A DNA stretch of 64,000 nucleotides. Source: Pycnococcus provasolii (Eukaryota; Chlorophyta; Pseudoscourfieldiophyceae; Pseudoscourfieldiales). Positions 8,947-19,500 of the stretch are shown here, one piece after another. A program made the translations under genes and the position numbers. Below the pieces are notes generated by a model. That model saw only the letters and a list, made by a program, of their open reading frames with translations. It ran no database searches and was not told where the DNA came from. How positions within the stretch are numbered: position 1 is the first letter of the stretch; each line of letters opens with the position of its first letter. Location of the stretch: the NCBI GenBank assembly GCA_049487715.1, contig CP150562.1, positions 434,001-498,000 on the forward strand. Reading direction: 5' to 3'.

Positions 8947-11943
8947 ATGGCGCCGCACATTCCTCCACCACCACCTCCTATTATGAGCAGCTACGTGTCA
9001 TCCCATACTCGCATACTCAACATACACTCCGTGATTGCTTCTTTGCTCTTGAAAGAAGATGGACTCGCTGTACTCGGGGAAGGAATGGGAACCGTCGCTG
9101 TACTCGCTATCATAATGCACGTGCACTACTCCGCCGCGACGGGAGGAACCATGCTCATCGTTGGAGCAAGAGAAGGAATACTCGAAGATGCACGCGCGCA
9201 CCTTAAGCGCATCGACCCACGCTTGCCCGTGCCGCCTGACGTCACCGCAGATATGCCACTCAGCGAGAGGAACGCCGCGTACGCAGGTGGAGGCGCGCTG
9301 TTCGCGACGAGCCGCATACTTGCCGCGGACCTTCTCACGGGACGACTACCACCCAAGTCAGTGCGATGCGTCGTCGTCATGGACGCGCACAGGGTTGTGA
9401 CGCGCGGAGACGCGTGCGGGGAGAGCTTTGTTGTGAGGCTGTGCCGTGAGGCGCACGTCGGGTCCAGCAGCGCCAGCGCGGTGCGCGTGCTCGCGCTGTC
9501 GGACAGGCCGCAGGCGCTCACCGGCGGGCTGGGTAAGGTGGAGCGTGCGCTCAAGGCGCTCAGCCTGCGGCGACTCTATCTATGGCCACGCTTTCAGTCC
9601 GAAGTCCACGCCGAGCTTGGCAGTCCCGCCAGTGCGCCGGAGCCCGTCAGCGTGCCGTGCGTCGTGTCGCCGTTGACGCAGCGTGTGTACGGGTGCATCG
9701 TCGACGTCTTCCACACATCGGTGCTGGCAGCATTCAAGGCGGCATTCGCGGCGGGGTCGCGGTACGTCGACGCGAGCTTGCTAAACAGCCTCAGCGAGGT
9801 GGGAGCCGAGCTCGTCACTGGCACGCGTGGCGCGGCACGCGTCGCGCGTGAGCTTTCGGAGTACATGGACAGCAGGTGGTCGGACAGCACGTTCCCCAGG
9901 CGGCTGAAACAGGCGTATCTCGACGCACTCACACTTCGCGCGCTGTATGCAATGGTGAGCCGAGTCGATGCCTCGGCATTCCTTGAGCATCTCGAGCAGC
10001 TGCGCGCCACGGAGCGCGCGAATGCAGTCTGGCTCTACGCGGATGGCGCGGACGTGCTGTATGAGGCAGCCTCCGCGCGCGTCAGTAGCCATAACGGAAA
10101 TCTGCCCGAGCCGGATCCCAAGTGGAATGCATTTCTAGGCGCGATAGAAGAGTGTACGGCGGAGCGTGCACGGCTGCAGGCGAGCTGGCGCAAGCGCCAT
10201 GCACGCGCACCCGCGTCGTCGACGTTCAAGGAGCCTCCACGCCACGGCATTTTCGTCGTATGTGATGGAGAGGCGCGGGTGCAAGCACTGCAAGCACTGC
10301 TCGGCTGCGTGGACGTGGCACAGTGCCCAAATGCTAGCAGCGGCGCTGGCGCGGCGGCACCAGCGTCGTCAGTGTCTCTTGCTCAGGCAATGGAGCGCGG
10401 TCTCGCGATGGCGCTCGAGATGCAAGCGGAAACGCGCAAGCGCCGCAAGGCGGCGCGTGACGCCGCACGCATTGCAGCACGGCGCCGCGCGGCTCACGGC
10501 CAGCGTGGGGGCAACTTAAAGAGGCCACGCGCGCAGGCAATGCAGTCGGATTCCTCGGCGCAAGGTACGCATGCTGCACATGCATCATCCGACGCGGGGC
10601 ACGATGCCGAGGCGGCACGCGCCATGAGACTGCTCGGTTGCCGCAGCGTGTGCACGGACGTGCATTGGGTTGCGTCGCCTGCGGCACTTGCTCGTTCCCT
10701 CGCGGCGCCTGAGGGTGACGACACGAGTTTCGTCGTTCTCTACGACCCAACGCCCGCAAGCGTTCGCGCCGTCGAGTTGTGGGCCGCCCTGCGCCATGCA
10801 GCCTCAACCGGCTCGGCGCGTGCCGGCAGCGTAGCACCAGCTCTCCCCAAACCGCGCGTTTACCTTCTGCTTGCGGACGGTTTCAACGGCGGCGAGAGTG
10901 CACGCTTCGAGGCTGCCGTGATGTCAGAGCGCGACGCATTCGTGAACCTGATCCGCGAGAAGGAACACCTCGCTGCTCCCGTGAGCGCCGACGGGCGGGC
11001 GGTAGTTTTGCCGGTGCCAGCTGGTCTGGCGACGTCGATCGCGCCGCGGGCTTTCCACGGCGCGACGGACACGTCGAATGACCAAACAAGGCGTGCGGGC
11101 GGGCAAGCTTCGCGCGCAGCTGCCGGACGTCCCGCGGTGGTAGTGGACATGCGCGAATTCTCGTCCAGCCTTCCCGCTGTTCTCCACGCGAGTGGCTTCG
11201 CCGTACTTCCTGCGACGCTCGAAGTTGGCGACTACGTGCTCTCTCCCGACATTTGTGTGGAGCGCAAGTCTCTGCCGGATCTGAGGCAGAGCTTGCAGAG
11301 TGGTCGTCTGCATCAGCAGCTGTGTGCCATGGAGAGGCACTACGAATCTGTCCTTCTTCTGGTTGAGTACAGAGACGACTGGTCAGGAAAGACGCCAGCG
11401 AGCGGCATCGGCCTGCTCACTAGTGGTGAAGTTGGTGGAGGAGGCGGTGCCGCAGGTGCTCGCGGAGACGACGGCAGCGGCGGCGGTGGATCGAACAGCG
11501 CCGCGGCAGCCTTGAAGGAGGGGGCATTCCAACCAACAAACTCGGGTCCAACCGAGTATGACCTTCAGAGCAGGCTTACGCTACTTGTGCTGCACCACCC
11601 ACGGCTGCGCATCCTCTGGGTGGATTCGAACGCTTCTGCAGCCTCGATGTTTGCAGCTTTGAAGGCTGGACGCGAGCAGCCATCCGCAGATGTGGCAGCT
11701 GCGGTGGGAAGCACTGAAGGCGGCGCGATGGTCGACTCGGTCGCATCCGAGTTCTTACGCCGACTGCCCGGCATTGGAGAAGGCAATGTGCGTGCGGTGA
11801 TGCGAGCTGCTGAGTCGCTGTATGATCTCGGAAGGCTTGTGCTCGAGGGAGGCGACTCGGCATTGCGCGCCGCGTGCGGTGGAGCGAGGCCGTTCGAAGC
11901 ATTGCGCGAATTCATGATGGCGTCAACCCCCACGGCTTCGTAA
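8947..11943 (+). CDS. ERCC4: XPF/ERCC4 structure-specific endonuclease
   Basis: About 998 residues, comparable to plant UVH1 and human XPF. The N-terminus (IHSVIASLLLKEDGLAVLGE) corresponds to the inactive SF2-helicase-like domain. The nuclease domain is clear: VVVDMREFSSSLPAVL, then LEVGDYVLSPDICVERKSL with the V-x-n-GDY and ERK catalytic signature that binds Mg2+ (residues ~733-775), followed by DLRQSLQSGRLHQQL. The C-terminus holds the double helix-hairpin-helix, FLRRLPGIGEGNVRAVMRAA, for heterodimerisation with ERCC1 and ssDNA binding. With ERCC1 the enzyme cuts 5' of bubbles and flaps in nucleotide-excision, crosslink and recombination repair. A Gly-rich insertion lies within the nuclease region (~residues 825-860). 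The frame opens at a GTG; I take the ATG two codons later. Confidence 0.93.
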   Translation: MAPHIPPPPPPIMSSYVSSHTRILNIHSVIASLLLKEDGLAVLGEGMGTVAVLAIIMHVHYSAATGGTMLIVGAREGILEDARAHLKRIDPRLPVPPDVTADMPLSERNAAYAGGGALFATSRILAADLLTGRLPPKSVRCVVVMDAHRVVTRGDACGESFVVRLCREAHVGSSSASAVRVLALSDRPQALTGGLGKVERALKALSLRRLYLWPRFQSEVHAELGSPASAPEPVSVPCVVSPLTQRVYGCIVDVFHTSVLAAFKAAFAAGSRYVDASLLNSLSEVGAELVTGTRGAARVARELSEYMDSRWSDSTFPRRLKQAYLDALTLRALYAMVSRVDASAFLEHLEQLRATERANAVWLYADGADVLYEAASARVSSHNGNLPEPDPKWNAFLGAIEECTAERARLQASWRKRHARAPASSTFKEPPRHGIFVVCDGEARVQALQALLGCVDVAQCPNASSGAGAAAPASSVSLAQAMERGLAMALEMQAETRKRRKAARDAARIAARRRAAHGQRGGNLKRPRAQAMQSDSSAQGTHAAHASSDAGHDAEAARAMRLLGCRSVCTDVHWVASPAALARSLAAPEGDDTSFVVLYDPTPASVRAVELWAALRHAASTGSARAGSVAPALPKPRVYLLLADGFNGGESARFEAAVMSERDAFVNLIREKEHLAAPVSADGRAVVLPVPAGLATSIAPRAFHGATDTSNDQTRRAGGQASRAAAGRPAVVVDMREFSSSLPAVLHASGFAVLPATLEVGDYVLSPDICVERKSLPDLRQSLQSGRLHQQLCAMERHYESVLLLVEYRDDWSGKTPASGIGLLTSGEVGGGGGAAGARGDDGSGGGGSNSAAAALKEGAFQPTNSGPTEYDLQSRLTLLVLHHPRLRILWVDSNASAASMFAALKAGREQPSADVAAAVGSTEGGAMVDSVASEFLRRLPGIGEGNVRAVMRAAESLYDLGRLVLEGGDSALRAACGGARPFEALREFMMASTPTAS

Positions 11944-12022
11944 TGTTGTAAATTCTTTTAGACAATTTTTGTACCAAAATGACGACTACATCAATACACT
12001 CTCATCAGGAACATGTACAAAC

Positions 12023-12134
12023 TCGTTGCTGAATGACGCCATTGAACGGGCTGAATGGTGAATGTGAATGGGATGGATGAACGGCCGCTGGACAAATTAA
12101 AGTACATTTTATTTACTGAAAGAGATATCTTAGC
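12023..12134 (-). repeat. Recurrent ~100-bp element, copy A
   Basis: One of five related copies. It has the GAATGG-rich left part, the GGCCGCTGGACAAATTAA core and TTTACTGAAAGAG...ATCTTAG at the end adjoining the stop codon of the minus-strand ASCC2-like gene (8 bp away). See the finding on this family. Confidence 0.75.
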
Positions 12135-12141
12135 CACGAGT

Positions 12142-13947
12142 TTATCCATGGCCACTTCGGCTCTTTCCTGATCGACCTCGGCCACGTCCACCACCTCCTC
12201 TGCCACTCCGTCCACCACCTCTGCCGCCACCACCTCTGCCACCGCCGCCGCCACCTCTACCGCCACCACCTCTGCCGCCGCCACCTTCCGTTGGCGGCGC
12301 CCCCTGCGCAGCAGCGGCGGCTCTATTTCCACCAGCTTTTAGCCCACCAATCGCCAGCGTGACCTCCGCGTGGCGGCGAGTGGCCTCGGCCGATGCCTCG
12401 GAGGCAGAAGCGGCAAATATGCTTTCGGCTCCACTAGTTTGCGCATGATACACACGACCATCCTTGATCCAGAACTGCGTTAGCTTTGGGCTCTCCTTGA
12501 TGTGATCGCCAACGTCTACTGCTCCGCCTCGCCAACCAAGATCAGCGCCGGCATCCTTGCTGTCATCGTACTCGTCTTCGTACAGAGATGCAAGAGCTGA
12601 CTCTGCAGCCAAGCGAGCTTGTTCGATTTCCTCCTCCTCGTGTCTTTGCCTTTCCACAGCCAGGGCCACAGCGCGCTTGTCGCGTTCAGTCGCTGCCTCT
12701 AGTGCAGTCCCTCCTGAACGTGCCGCCTTCGTGCGTGTCGCGGCGTAAGAACTCAGGGCACCGGGTGCGGCTGCAGAGACGACGGCCGGCGCTGGTGCAG
12801 TTACCGGATTGGCGGCGCGATGCTGAGCAAGCACCTCGGCACGCATTTCTGGTGGAAGTGCGTTGAGAAACTCCGGGTCAATTTCCGATGGAGCTGGTGC
12901 ACCAGCACCGCACCAAGCGTCCTTGGCAGTGTCGCTTCCGCCGTATGCTGCGAGGCGGCGCGCACAGTATACGTCCGCCTCCGCCTCTGCGGCTCCGTGT
13001 CCAAACGACGATGCAGCGGATTTTACTTTTCCGTTGTCGCCATCTGCAAACGCGATTGCGACGGCACCACGCAGAAGCCGCCTTCTGGCTTTGTCCGAGT
13101 TTCGCACACCGCTTAGCGCGTCGCGGCATCTTCCCATCGGACCGAAAAGCGGCGGTCCGATCACCGCGGCGGCATCTGCGCTCGCCTCTGCCGTGCGTCT
13201 CAGCGTCGCACCTGCATCAGAGAGGTGCGCAAGGATGCCTTCGTCGCACTCGCCTGCTTTAATAGCACCCGCTATACGCGTAAGGTGCACCGCGGCGGCG
13301 TCGGCAGTCTCCTTAAGCGCTCGCCTGGCTGGCGCACCGCCGTGCGCGAGAGCCGCGTTAACAACCTTGCGCGCATGCTTTGCGTTCTGAGGTACGTATA
13401 GCGCGCAGAAGTCGAACAAGGTGGCTCCCTGCAGGATACGAGCGAGAAAGATGCGTGTGACTTGCGTGTGTGCGTGATCCTCAGCGAGCAGCGTGGTGAA
13501 CTTCAGCAAACGTCGCGCGACAGTCGCTTGCATTTGCGTGGTTTCCTGGCATGCGCGTGATACGCCCGTGTCTTCTTCCACAAGATCGTGTGGTTTTCTG
13601 AGGTTTGCGATGGTCGTGGCGAGCGAGAGCGACCACGCATCACAAGAAGCGCTAGATGACGTGATGGCGGAAAGGTGGAGAAGAGAAGAAGACGAGCACA
13701 AGGGCGTTAAAAGCGAGTTGATGGCTTGTAGAATGGCGAGAGCGAGCGCGTGTTCGCCACCAGGTTGGCGTGCTGCTAGGGCGTCGGCATCGGTAAAGGC
13801 GGGCGGAGGCGGAGGCGGGGGAGGCGCGGACATCGCCTTGCTTGTGGCGTGCGGCGTGCGGGTGGTGGAAACGGATTGCGCCAAACCCCGAACTTCTGGG
13901 ATATTGGGAGATGGAGTTGGGGGTTTCGATAGAGTTTCGCATCGCAT
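12142..13947 (-). CDS. ASCC2-like protein with UBM and RGG tail
   Basis: 601 residues. The middle of the N-terminal half (RILQGATLFDFCALYVPQNA) resembles the helical region of ASCC2, a subunit of the ASC-1 complex that senses K63-ubiquitin in alkylation repair and ribosome quality control. The segment IDPEFLNALPPEMRAEVLAQ is a ubiquitin-binding motif of the UBM/HUWE1 type. The C-terminal SLYEDEYDDS and FWIKDGRVYHAQ followed by a Gly/Arg-rich RGG tail match the end of plant ASCC2 homologues. A canonical CUE domain is not evident. The assignment rests on recalled family patterns, so an unrelated ubiquitin-binding RNA-associated protein is the alternative. The tail is encoded by a GCC/ACC-rich simple sequence (~12160-12290). 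Confidence 0.6.
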   Translation of the reverse strand: MRCETLSKPPTPSPNIPEVRGLAQSVSTTRTPHATSKAMSAPPPPPPPPAFTDADALAARQPGGEHALALAILQAINSLLTPLCSSSSLLHLSAITSSSASCDAWSLSLATTIANLRKPHDLVEEDTGVSRACQETTQMQATVARRLLKFTTLLAEDHAHTQVTRIFLARILQGATLFDFCALYVPQNAKHARKVVNAALAHGGAPARRALKETADAAAVHLTRIAGAIKAGECDEGILAHLSDAGATLRRTAEASADAAAVIGPPLFGPMGRCRDALSGVRNSDKARRRLLRGAVAIAFADGDNGKVKSAASSFGHGAAEAEADVYCARRLAAYGGSDTAKDAWCGAGAPAPSEIDPEFLNALPPEMRAEVLAQHRAANPVTAPAPAVVSAAAPGALSSYAATRTKAARSGGTALEAATERDKRAVALAVERQRHEEEEIEQARLAAESALASLYEDEYDDSKDAGADLGWRGGAVDVGDHIKESPKLTQFWIKDGRVYHAQTSGAESIFAASASEASAEATRRHAEVTLAIGGLKAGGNRAAAAAQGAPPTEGGGGRGGGGRGGGGGGRGGGGRGGGRSGRGGGGRGRGRSGKSRSGHG

Positions 13948-14050
13948 GGCAGCATGGGGGTTTCGGGTTCATGGATGTTGGGCAAACCTGTATTTTGGGC
14001 AAGCCTTTTGGGAGCCTTGCTTGATGCATGTGTATTGAGCCCCTCTCTAG

Positions 14051-14697
14051 ACGAGCTCAGCTCGTTTCCCCCCCGAGCACAGCGCTGAGCTCAGTCTGAG
14101 CTCCCCCCCTCCCCGAGCTCAGAGCTCAGACGCCCCCTCCCCTGTGCTCAGAGCTCAGACGCCCCCTCCCCTGGCTCAGACGTGGCGCCAGCTCTCGCTC
14201 AGCGTGGACGCACGGCTCAGAGCGGGTATCCACAAGAAACCCAAATAAAGATCCAAACGAAGAGGACCGGAATCCCCTAAGGGAAACCCGAATAGAAAAC
14301 CAAAAAGAAACCCCGAACCTTAACATGGGTGATGCGTTGTGGGTGATGCGTTCGGTTCTGTGCGAGTGCGCGTGTCTTGGCGCGAACCATCTCGTAGCCT
14401 GCGCCCCACGCTCTGAGCTCCTGCGCTGTGCGTCCCACGCTCTGAGCTGAGCAGCCGTGCGCCCCACGCTCTGAGCTCCTGCGCTGTACGTCCCACGCTC
14501 TGAGCTGAGCAGCCGTGCGTCCCACGCTCTGAGCTGAGCAGCCGTGCGTCCCACGCTCTGAGCTGAGCAGCTGTGCGTCCCACGCTCTGAGCTCAGGGGA
14601 GGGGGCGTCTGAGCTCTGAGCTCAGGGGAGGGGGCGTCTGAGCTCTGAGCTCGGGGGGGGGGCTCGCTCAGCGCTCTCGGGGGAACGGCTGGCTCGT
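14051..14697. mobile_element. Foldback-like structure with ~105-120 bp inverted arms
   Basis: The left arm (14051-14173) and right arm (14594-14697) are near-perfect reverse complements; the core GGGGGCGTCTGAGCTCTGAG occurs twice in the right arm and its complement twice in the left. The enclosed ~420 bp contains the 29-bp minisatellite. Minus-strand open frames through the region are low-complexity translations of the repeat and are not called as genes. No transposase and no clear target duplication was found. It could be a foldback/MITE-like insertion or a fragile palindrome. Confidence 0.75.
14402..14590. repeat. 29-bp minisatellite, about 6.5 copies
   Basis: The unit contains CCCACGCTCTGAGCTGAGCA and alternates with a variant CTCCTGCGCTGT half. 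Copies start at about 14402, 14431, 14460, 14489, 14518, 14547 and 14576. Confidence 0.9.
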
Positions 14698-16571
14698 TTG
14701 TTGCTCCTACATGCATGGGCTTCTTTCTCCCTTCCCTTTATAGGTATTTCCCCTCGCGGCCTTTCGTGCAGCCTTGGTGGGTTTGCCGCCTCCTCTCGTG
14801 TCTCGTGTTTTGGTTCTGCTGTAGTCCTAATAGAAGAGCGAGGCTTTCCCTATCCGGGTGGGTACTGGAAGCACATAGGAGTCGTTCTCGTCATCATGAG
14901 AAGGAGAAAAAGTCGTCGCGAAGTCTTTCCCATTGCGACGTGCTGTGATCATTCGCTGAATTTTTTTAGAAAAATGCGACTTTTTGGCTGGGAAATTGAC
15001 GCGAAAAGTGAAGGCCAAAGGGGCACGGAACAACGGGAAACGGGTACGGGTAGCGCTGTATTTTAGACAACAGAAGGAATAAAATTCAGGCAACAGGTAA
15101 CACCTACACTTTCATGCGCAGAGTCTTTGCCCAACGACTCCTATAAACTTTTCCTCATTCCTGGGCATCCAAAACATGAAGTGCGATGCACGAGGTCGTT
15201 GTTACCGTACCATGACCGTAACGTAGGCGTTCATTGGTTTTTGCGCCAAGTCGGCAAGTGGCGCGCCAATCGGGTTCCGCTATCGGGTCCGGTATCGTGT
15301 CGTGGATCGACCTGGGAGACGCCCAGCCGGCTCATGCGACTCCGGATTGACGTCTTGTGTCTCGCACGAGACTCTCGGAGCTTCTTCGCTTCCCTGATGC
15401 CTGAGCCCTGAGGAGGAACCCACCCGTTGGAATGAGAACGGATGGTGGCAAAGGCTAACACTCCCAACGAGACTACCCTACAGTACGAGAGGAGAGGAGA
15501 GGAGTGCACTGCACACTGCCACCAACAAGGCGTGCACAGACGCCTCAGGCCGAAGCGTGTATCGTAGACAAAGACGACGCAAGACAGCACAGTGAGGCTC
15601 GCTGTGCAAGTCCTTCGGGTAAGTCCCCTGGGTGAGCCTCAGCCTCCTCGCTCCCACTTCCTCGAACCAACTCTGAGGCTCGTCTTTGTCTCAAGGAACA
15701 CTCGCTCTTGACGCTCGGAGCCTGTTGTCGCCGACGGTTGTTTCCTGTTGTTTCCCTGCGAGTTTTCGTTATCAAACGAAGACGACGAGAACTCACTCGA
15801 GTACTCGGAGCATTTTCTTCCTCCAAAGTCCAAGCCTCAAAGCCTCAAAGCACGTGTCTCCAAGGTCTTTTGTCAACTCCTCTCCTCGTGCAAAGCAACC
15901 AACCTCCTGGGAGCTCCCACCCTCCAGCCAGCCAGCGTGTGTCGTGTCGTGTCGTGTTGTGTTGTGTTGTGTTGTGTTGTTGGTTTGTATCGTGTGTGCA
16001 AAAGAAACCCAGCACAAACCGACCACCTGTGGCATACCGACCGCCTGTTTCTTTTGTTTGTTGCCCTCGTGTGTGTTTGCGTAAGGTGTGTTTGTGCCCG
16101 TCGTGTCGGCGCGGCCTGTGCGTCGTGTCGGGCGACCTTGGGAGTATACATATCTACATAGGAGTACAGGTAGTGCTTGTATAGTTGTCGCTGTCTATAG
16201 CGACTGTATCTAAGGCTGTATCTGTGTCGTAAGTAAGCGGGTGAGTGAGTGAGTGAGCGAGCGAGCGAGCTTTTAAGCCAATCGCCGAGGCTCGAGAACG
16301 CCTGACTTGCTGAGTGAGCCTCAGCGCGTCGTCAACCTTCAGGTAAGGGGGACGGACAGCACACGAGCAGCGACCGAAGCGGCGAGGCGCTGACGGAGAA
16401 GTCCGCTCACGAGCTTCAACGGCGACAGGCAAGGTATACCGTCTGCTCACTCGTGCGGCTTGCTGGGCTACACAAGGACAACAACGTCTGTCTGGGAAGC
16501 TTGCAAAACCAGGCAAGGCCTTACATACAGTACAATAGCAACGCGCGTCTGCGCGCACACAGCTTCCAACC
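14698..16571. other. Gene-poor leader region of the tandem channel gene
   Basis: 1.87 kb without a credible gene; overlapping open frames on both strands are Cys/Ser/Arg-rich noise. It holds a (GTGTC/GTGTT)n tract at about 15942-15982 and a (GTGA)n-(GCGA)n tract at 16241-16270. It presumably contains the promoter and 5' UTR of the gene starting at 16572. I cannot exclude a non-coding exon. Confidence 0.5.
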
Positions 16572-19500
16572 ATGATGTACGGTGCGGCTCTCAAGTCGCA
16601 GGAGACGCGAAGGATCAAGAAGCCTGACAAGGGCGACCTCGCGGGCTCGAAGAGCTTTCTCCTGCAGGTGAGCGAAAGAGAAGCTGAGAAAGAGAAAGAG
16701 AAAGAGAGAGAGGCTGGGAACAGCCCGAGCGAAGCAGGCGACTACGAACGTGGGATGTCGTCGCGAGAGGCTTCGCCTTCAACACAAAACAACGCAGCGG
16801 AGGACAAAGGCCAAAAGGCGTTCGCCACGGCCACGAAGATGAGAAGCGTGATTGGCGCCTTTGCCGCCGACCAGAAAGGTTCAGCAGCACGCAAGAAGTG
16901 GTTGTCCGCCATCACGAAGGTGAACGCGGCGCGCGCGTTCAAGTCAAAAAGCAGAGTCATAGACCCACAGAGCACAGGCCGTGTGACGTGGGACCTCGTG
17001 CTCGGCATTCCGATCCTATACTCCGTGCTCATCATCCCATACCGGCTCGGGTTCGACCACGAGGCGACGGGCTTCTTCTACTGGCTCGACATCTCCATCG
17101 ACTGCATGTTCGGCATCGACATCATACTCAACTTCATGACAGGCTACTACGACGACCAAGAGCTGCTCGTCACCGACGTAGGCCTAATCGCCAAAAACTA
17201 CGTCCGCGGCTGGTTTCCCATCGACTTCGTGTCCACCGTGCCGTTCGACCTGCTCGCGGAGGTGGTGCTCGGCTCGAGCGGCTCGTCAGCGTTCAAGATC
17301 ATCAAGATCATTCGCCTGCTCCGCCTCCTCAAGCTCGCGCGCCTGAAGAAGCTGGCGAAGATCGTCAACGACATCGAGGAGGCGATAAACATGAACGCGG
17401 CCATGGTTCGTCTGCTGCGCTTGCTTTTCAACATTGTGTTCGTCAGCCACATGCTGGCGTGCATGTGGTACGCCATCTCGACGTTGAAGGACTACGAGGA
17501 CAACAACTGGGTGTCTAACTACGGCCTCGAGGGCAAGACGTTCCGCACGAAGTACCTCGCCTCGTTCTACTGGACGATCGCGACGATGACCGCAGTTGGC
17601 TACGGAGACGTGGTCGCCGTCAACGACGCGGAGCGCATGTACTCCATCTTCACGCAGCTCGTTGGCTCGAGCATCTTCGGTTTCCTCATCGGGAACATCG
17701 CGACGCTGATTGATACGATCGACATCCAGGGTGGCGCCATCAAGAGAAAGATGCAGAACATGAAGGACTACATGACGGATCGGAAGCTGCCTCGCGAACT
17801 TCAGACGCGCATCCGAAAGTACTACCAGTACTACCTGCAGCGCATATCGGTGTTCGACGAGCAGGGCATCATGCGAGAACTTAGCAGCAACCTCAGAGAC
17901 AAGGTGTCAATGGAGGCTAACAAATCTATTGTTAGCACCATGACGCTGTTCAAGGATATGGACAGCGTCTTCATCTCGTCGATCGTGATAAACTTGAGAC
18001 CATTCTTCGCGCTTCCTGGCGACGTCGTTGCCAAGGAGGGTGAGATGGGAGTGGAGATGTACTTCCTCTACGACGGCATGGTTGAACTAAACATGCGACG
18101 TGGAAAGAAGATGATCATCATCGGGTTTCTCGACAAGGGAGAACACTTCGGCGAGATGAGCCTGCTGAAGGGTGCCGTTCGCAAGGTTGGCCTGCGCGCA
18201 ACCACATACTGCGAGATATTCAGCTTGTCAAAATACGACCTCGAGGAGGCGCTACAGTTCAATCCTGAGGCGCTCGAAAGGATGCTTAAGATCAGCGACG
18301 AGCGCGGGAATTCTCTTGACCAGATCATGAATTCGATTGAGTCAGGAGAAGAGACCTGCGAGGAGATGGAAAGTCGAGGTGAGGGAAGTGGAGATGATGA
18401 TGAGGAGGAGAAGGTTGAAGATAAAGCATCGGGGGACTCGCCACAGCCCAAGTCTATCTACTCGCCGAATAAGGGAGGTCCAAGGCATACGGCCACAGAA
18501 GCTCCTGAGCCGATGACGATCATGTGGGTCCTTAAGCATGTGTGTCAAATGAATCTTGGAAAGGCTCTAGCTGACCGAAGAGAAAAGATCAGGCGGCACG
18601 CGGCTGCTACGAGCGCCAGCTCGAAGGATCTCATCTACGAGATGGCAAAGTTCATCGTGATGCCAAATGGAGAGCTCATGCCTGGTCTAGACATGAAGAG
18701 CATGTCATTCAGCGAACAGAAATTGCACGACGAGCATGCACATCAGACAGTAAAGACGCGCCGATTGGTTCGCTTTGATCCGAACACGGGTCAAGCTGAC
18801 GTGCCAATATCGCGCGCAGAGACGATGAGACGTCTTTCGAGTTTCAATGTTGGTAGGGAAGGTGACAGCTTGTCCCCTAGTGCATCCGTGAGCGCCCCTC
18901 AGACACCAATGGCAGGGCCGACGCCAAGCATGCTGCAGACGGCAAGCATGCTGCAGAGAGAAATGCGCCCCTCGTTAGAGACGGCGGCTCAGGCAACGGG
19001 ACTTACGCAGGAGGCAATAGAGAAGGCGCTTAAGAAAGGGAAGAAGATTTTCATGCCCCAGGAGACGGAGGAGACGGAGAAGAGTCTCTACAAGCGATAC
19101 ATCATCCCACCTGATTCTGACCTGAAGACGCGCATCAATCTCATCGTGGCTTTTCTGATTCTGTACAGCGTCATAAGTACCCCGTTCCGCCTCGGCTTCG
19201 ACTACCCCGCCACAGGCGGGTGGTATGTCTTCGACTGGATGTGCGACATCGGATTCTTTATTGACATTGCCGTGAATTTTCGCACGGCATTCGTTGACGT
19301 CAGCGGAGTCGTCGAAACAGTCCCGAATGCGATCGCGAACAACTACCTGAAAGGATGGTTCACGATTGACTTTGTGTCAACCGTGCCGATTGACTTTGTC
19401 ATAGGTCAGTTGGTTGGTGGTGGGGGACAGACGCTGCGGGCCCTTAAGCTTGTACGCATTCTGCGTCTCGTTCGCCTTCTCAAGCTCGCGCGTCTTGGCA

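Noticed and set aside
14126-14716. Minus-strand open frame of 196 codons through the foldback region
   Set aside because: It is the translation of the 29-bp minisatellite and inverted arms; frames on other registers are equally open and there is no domain.
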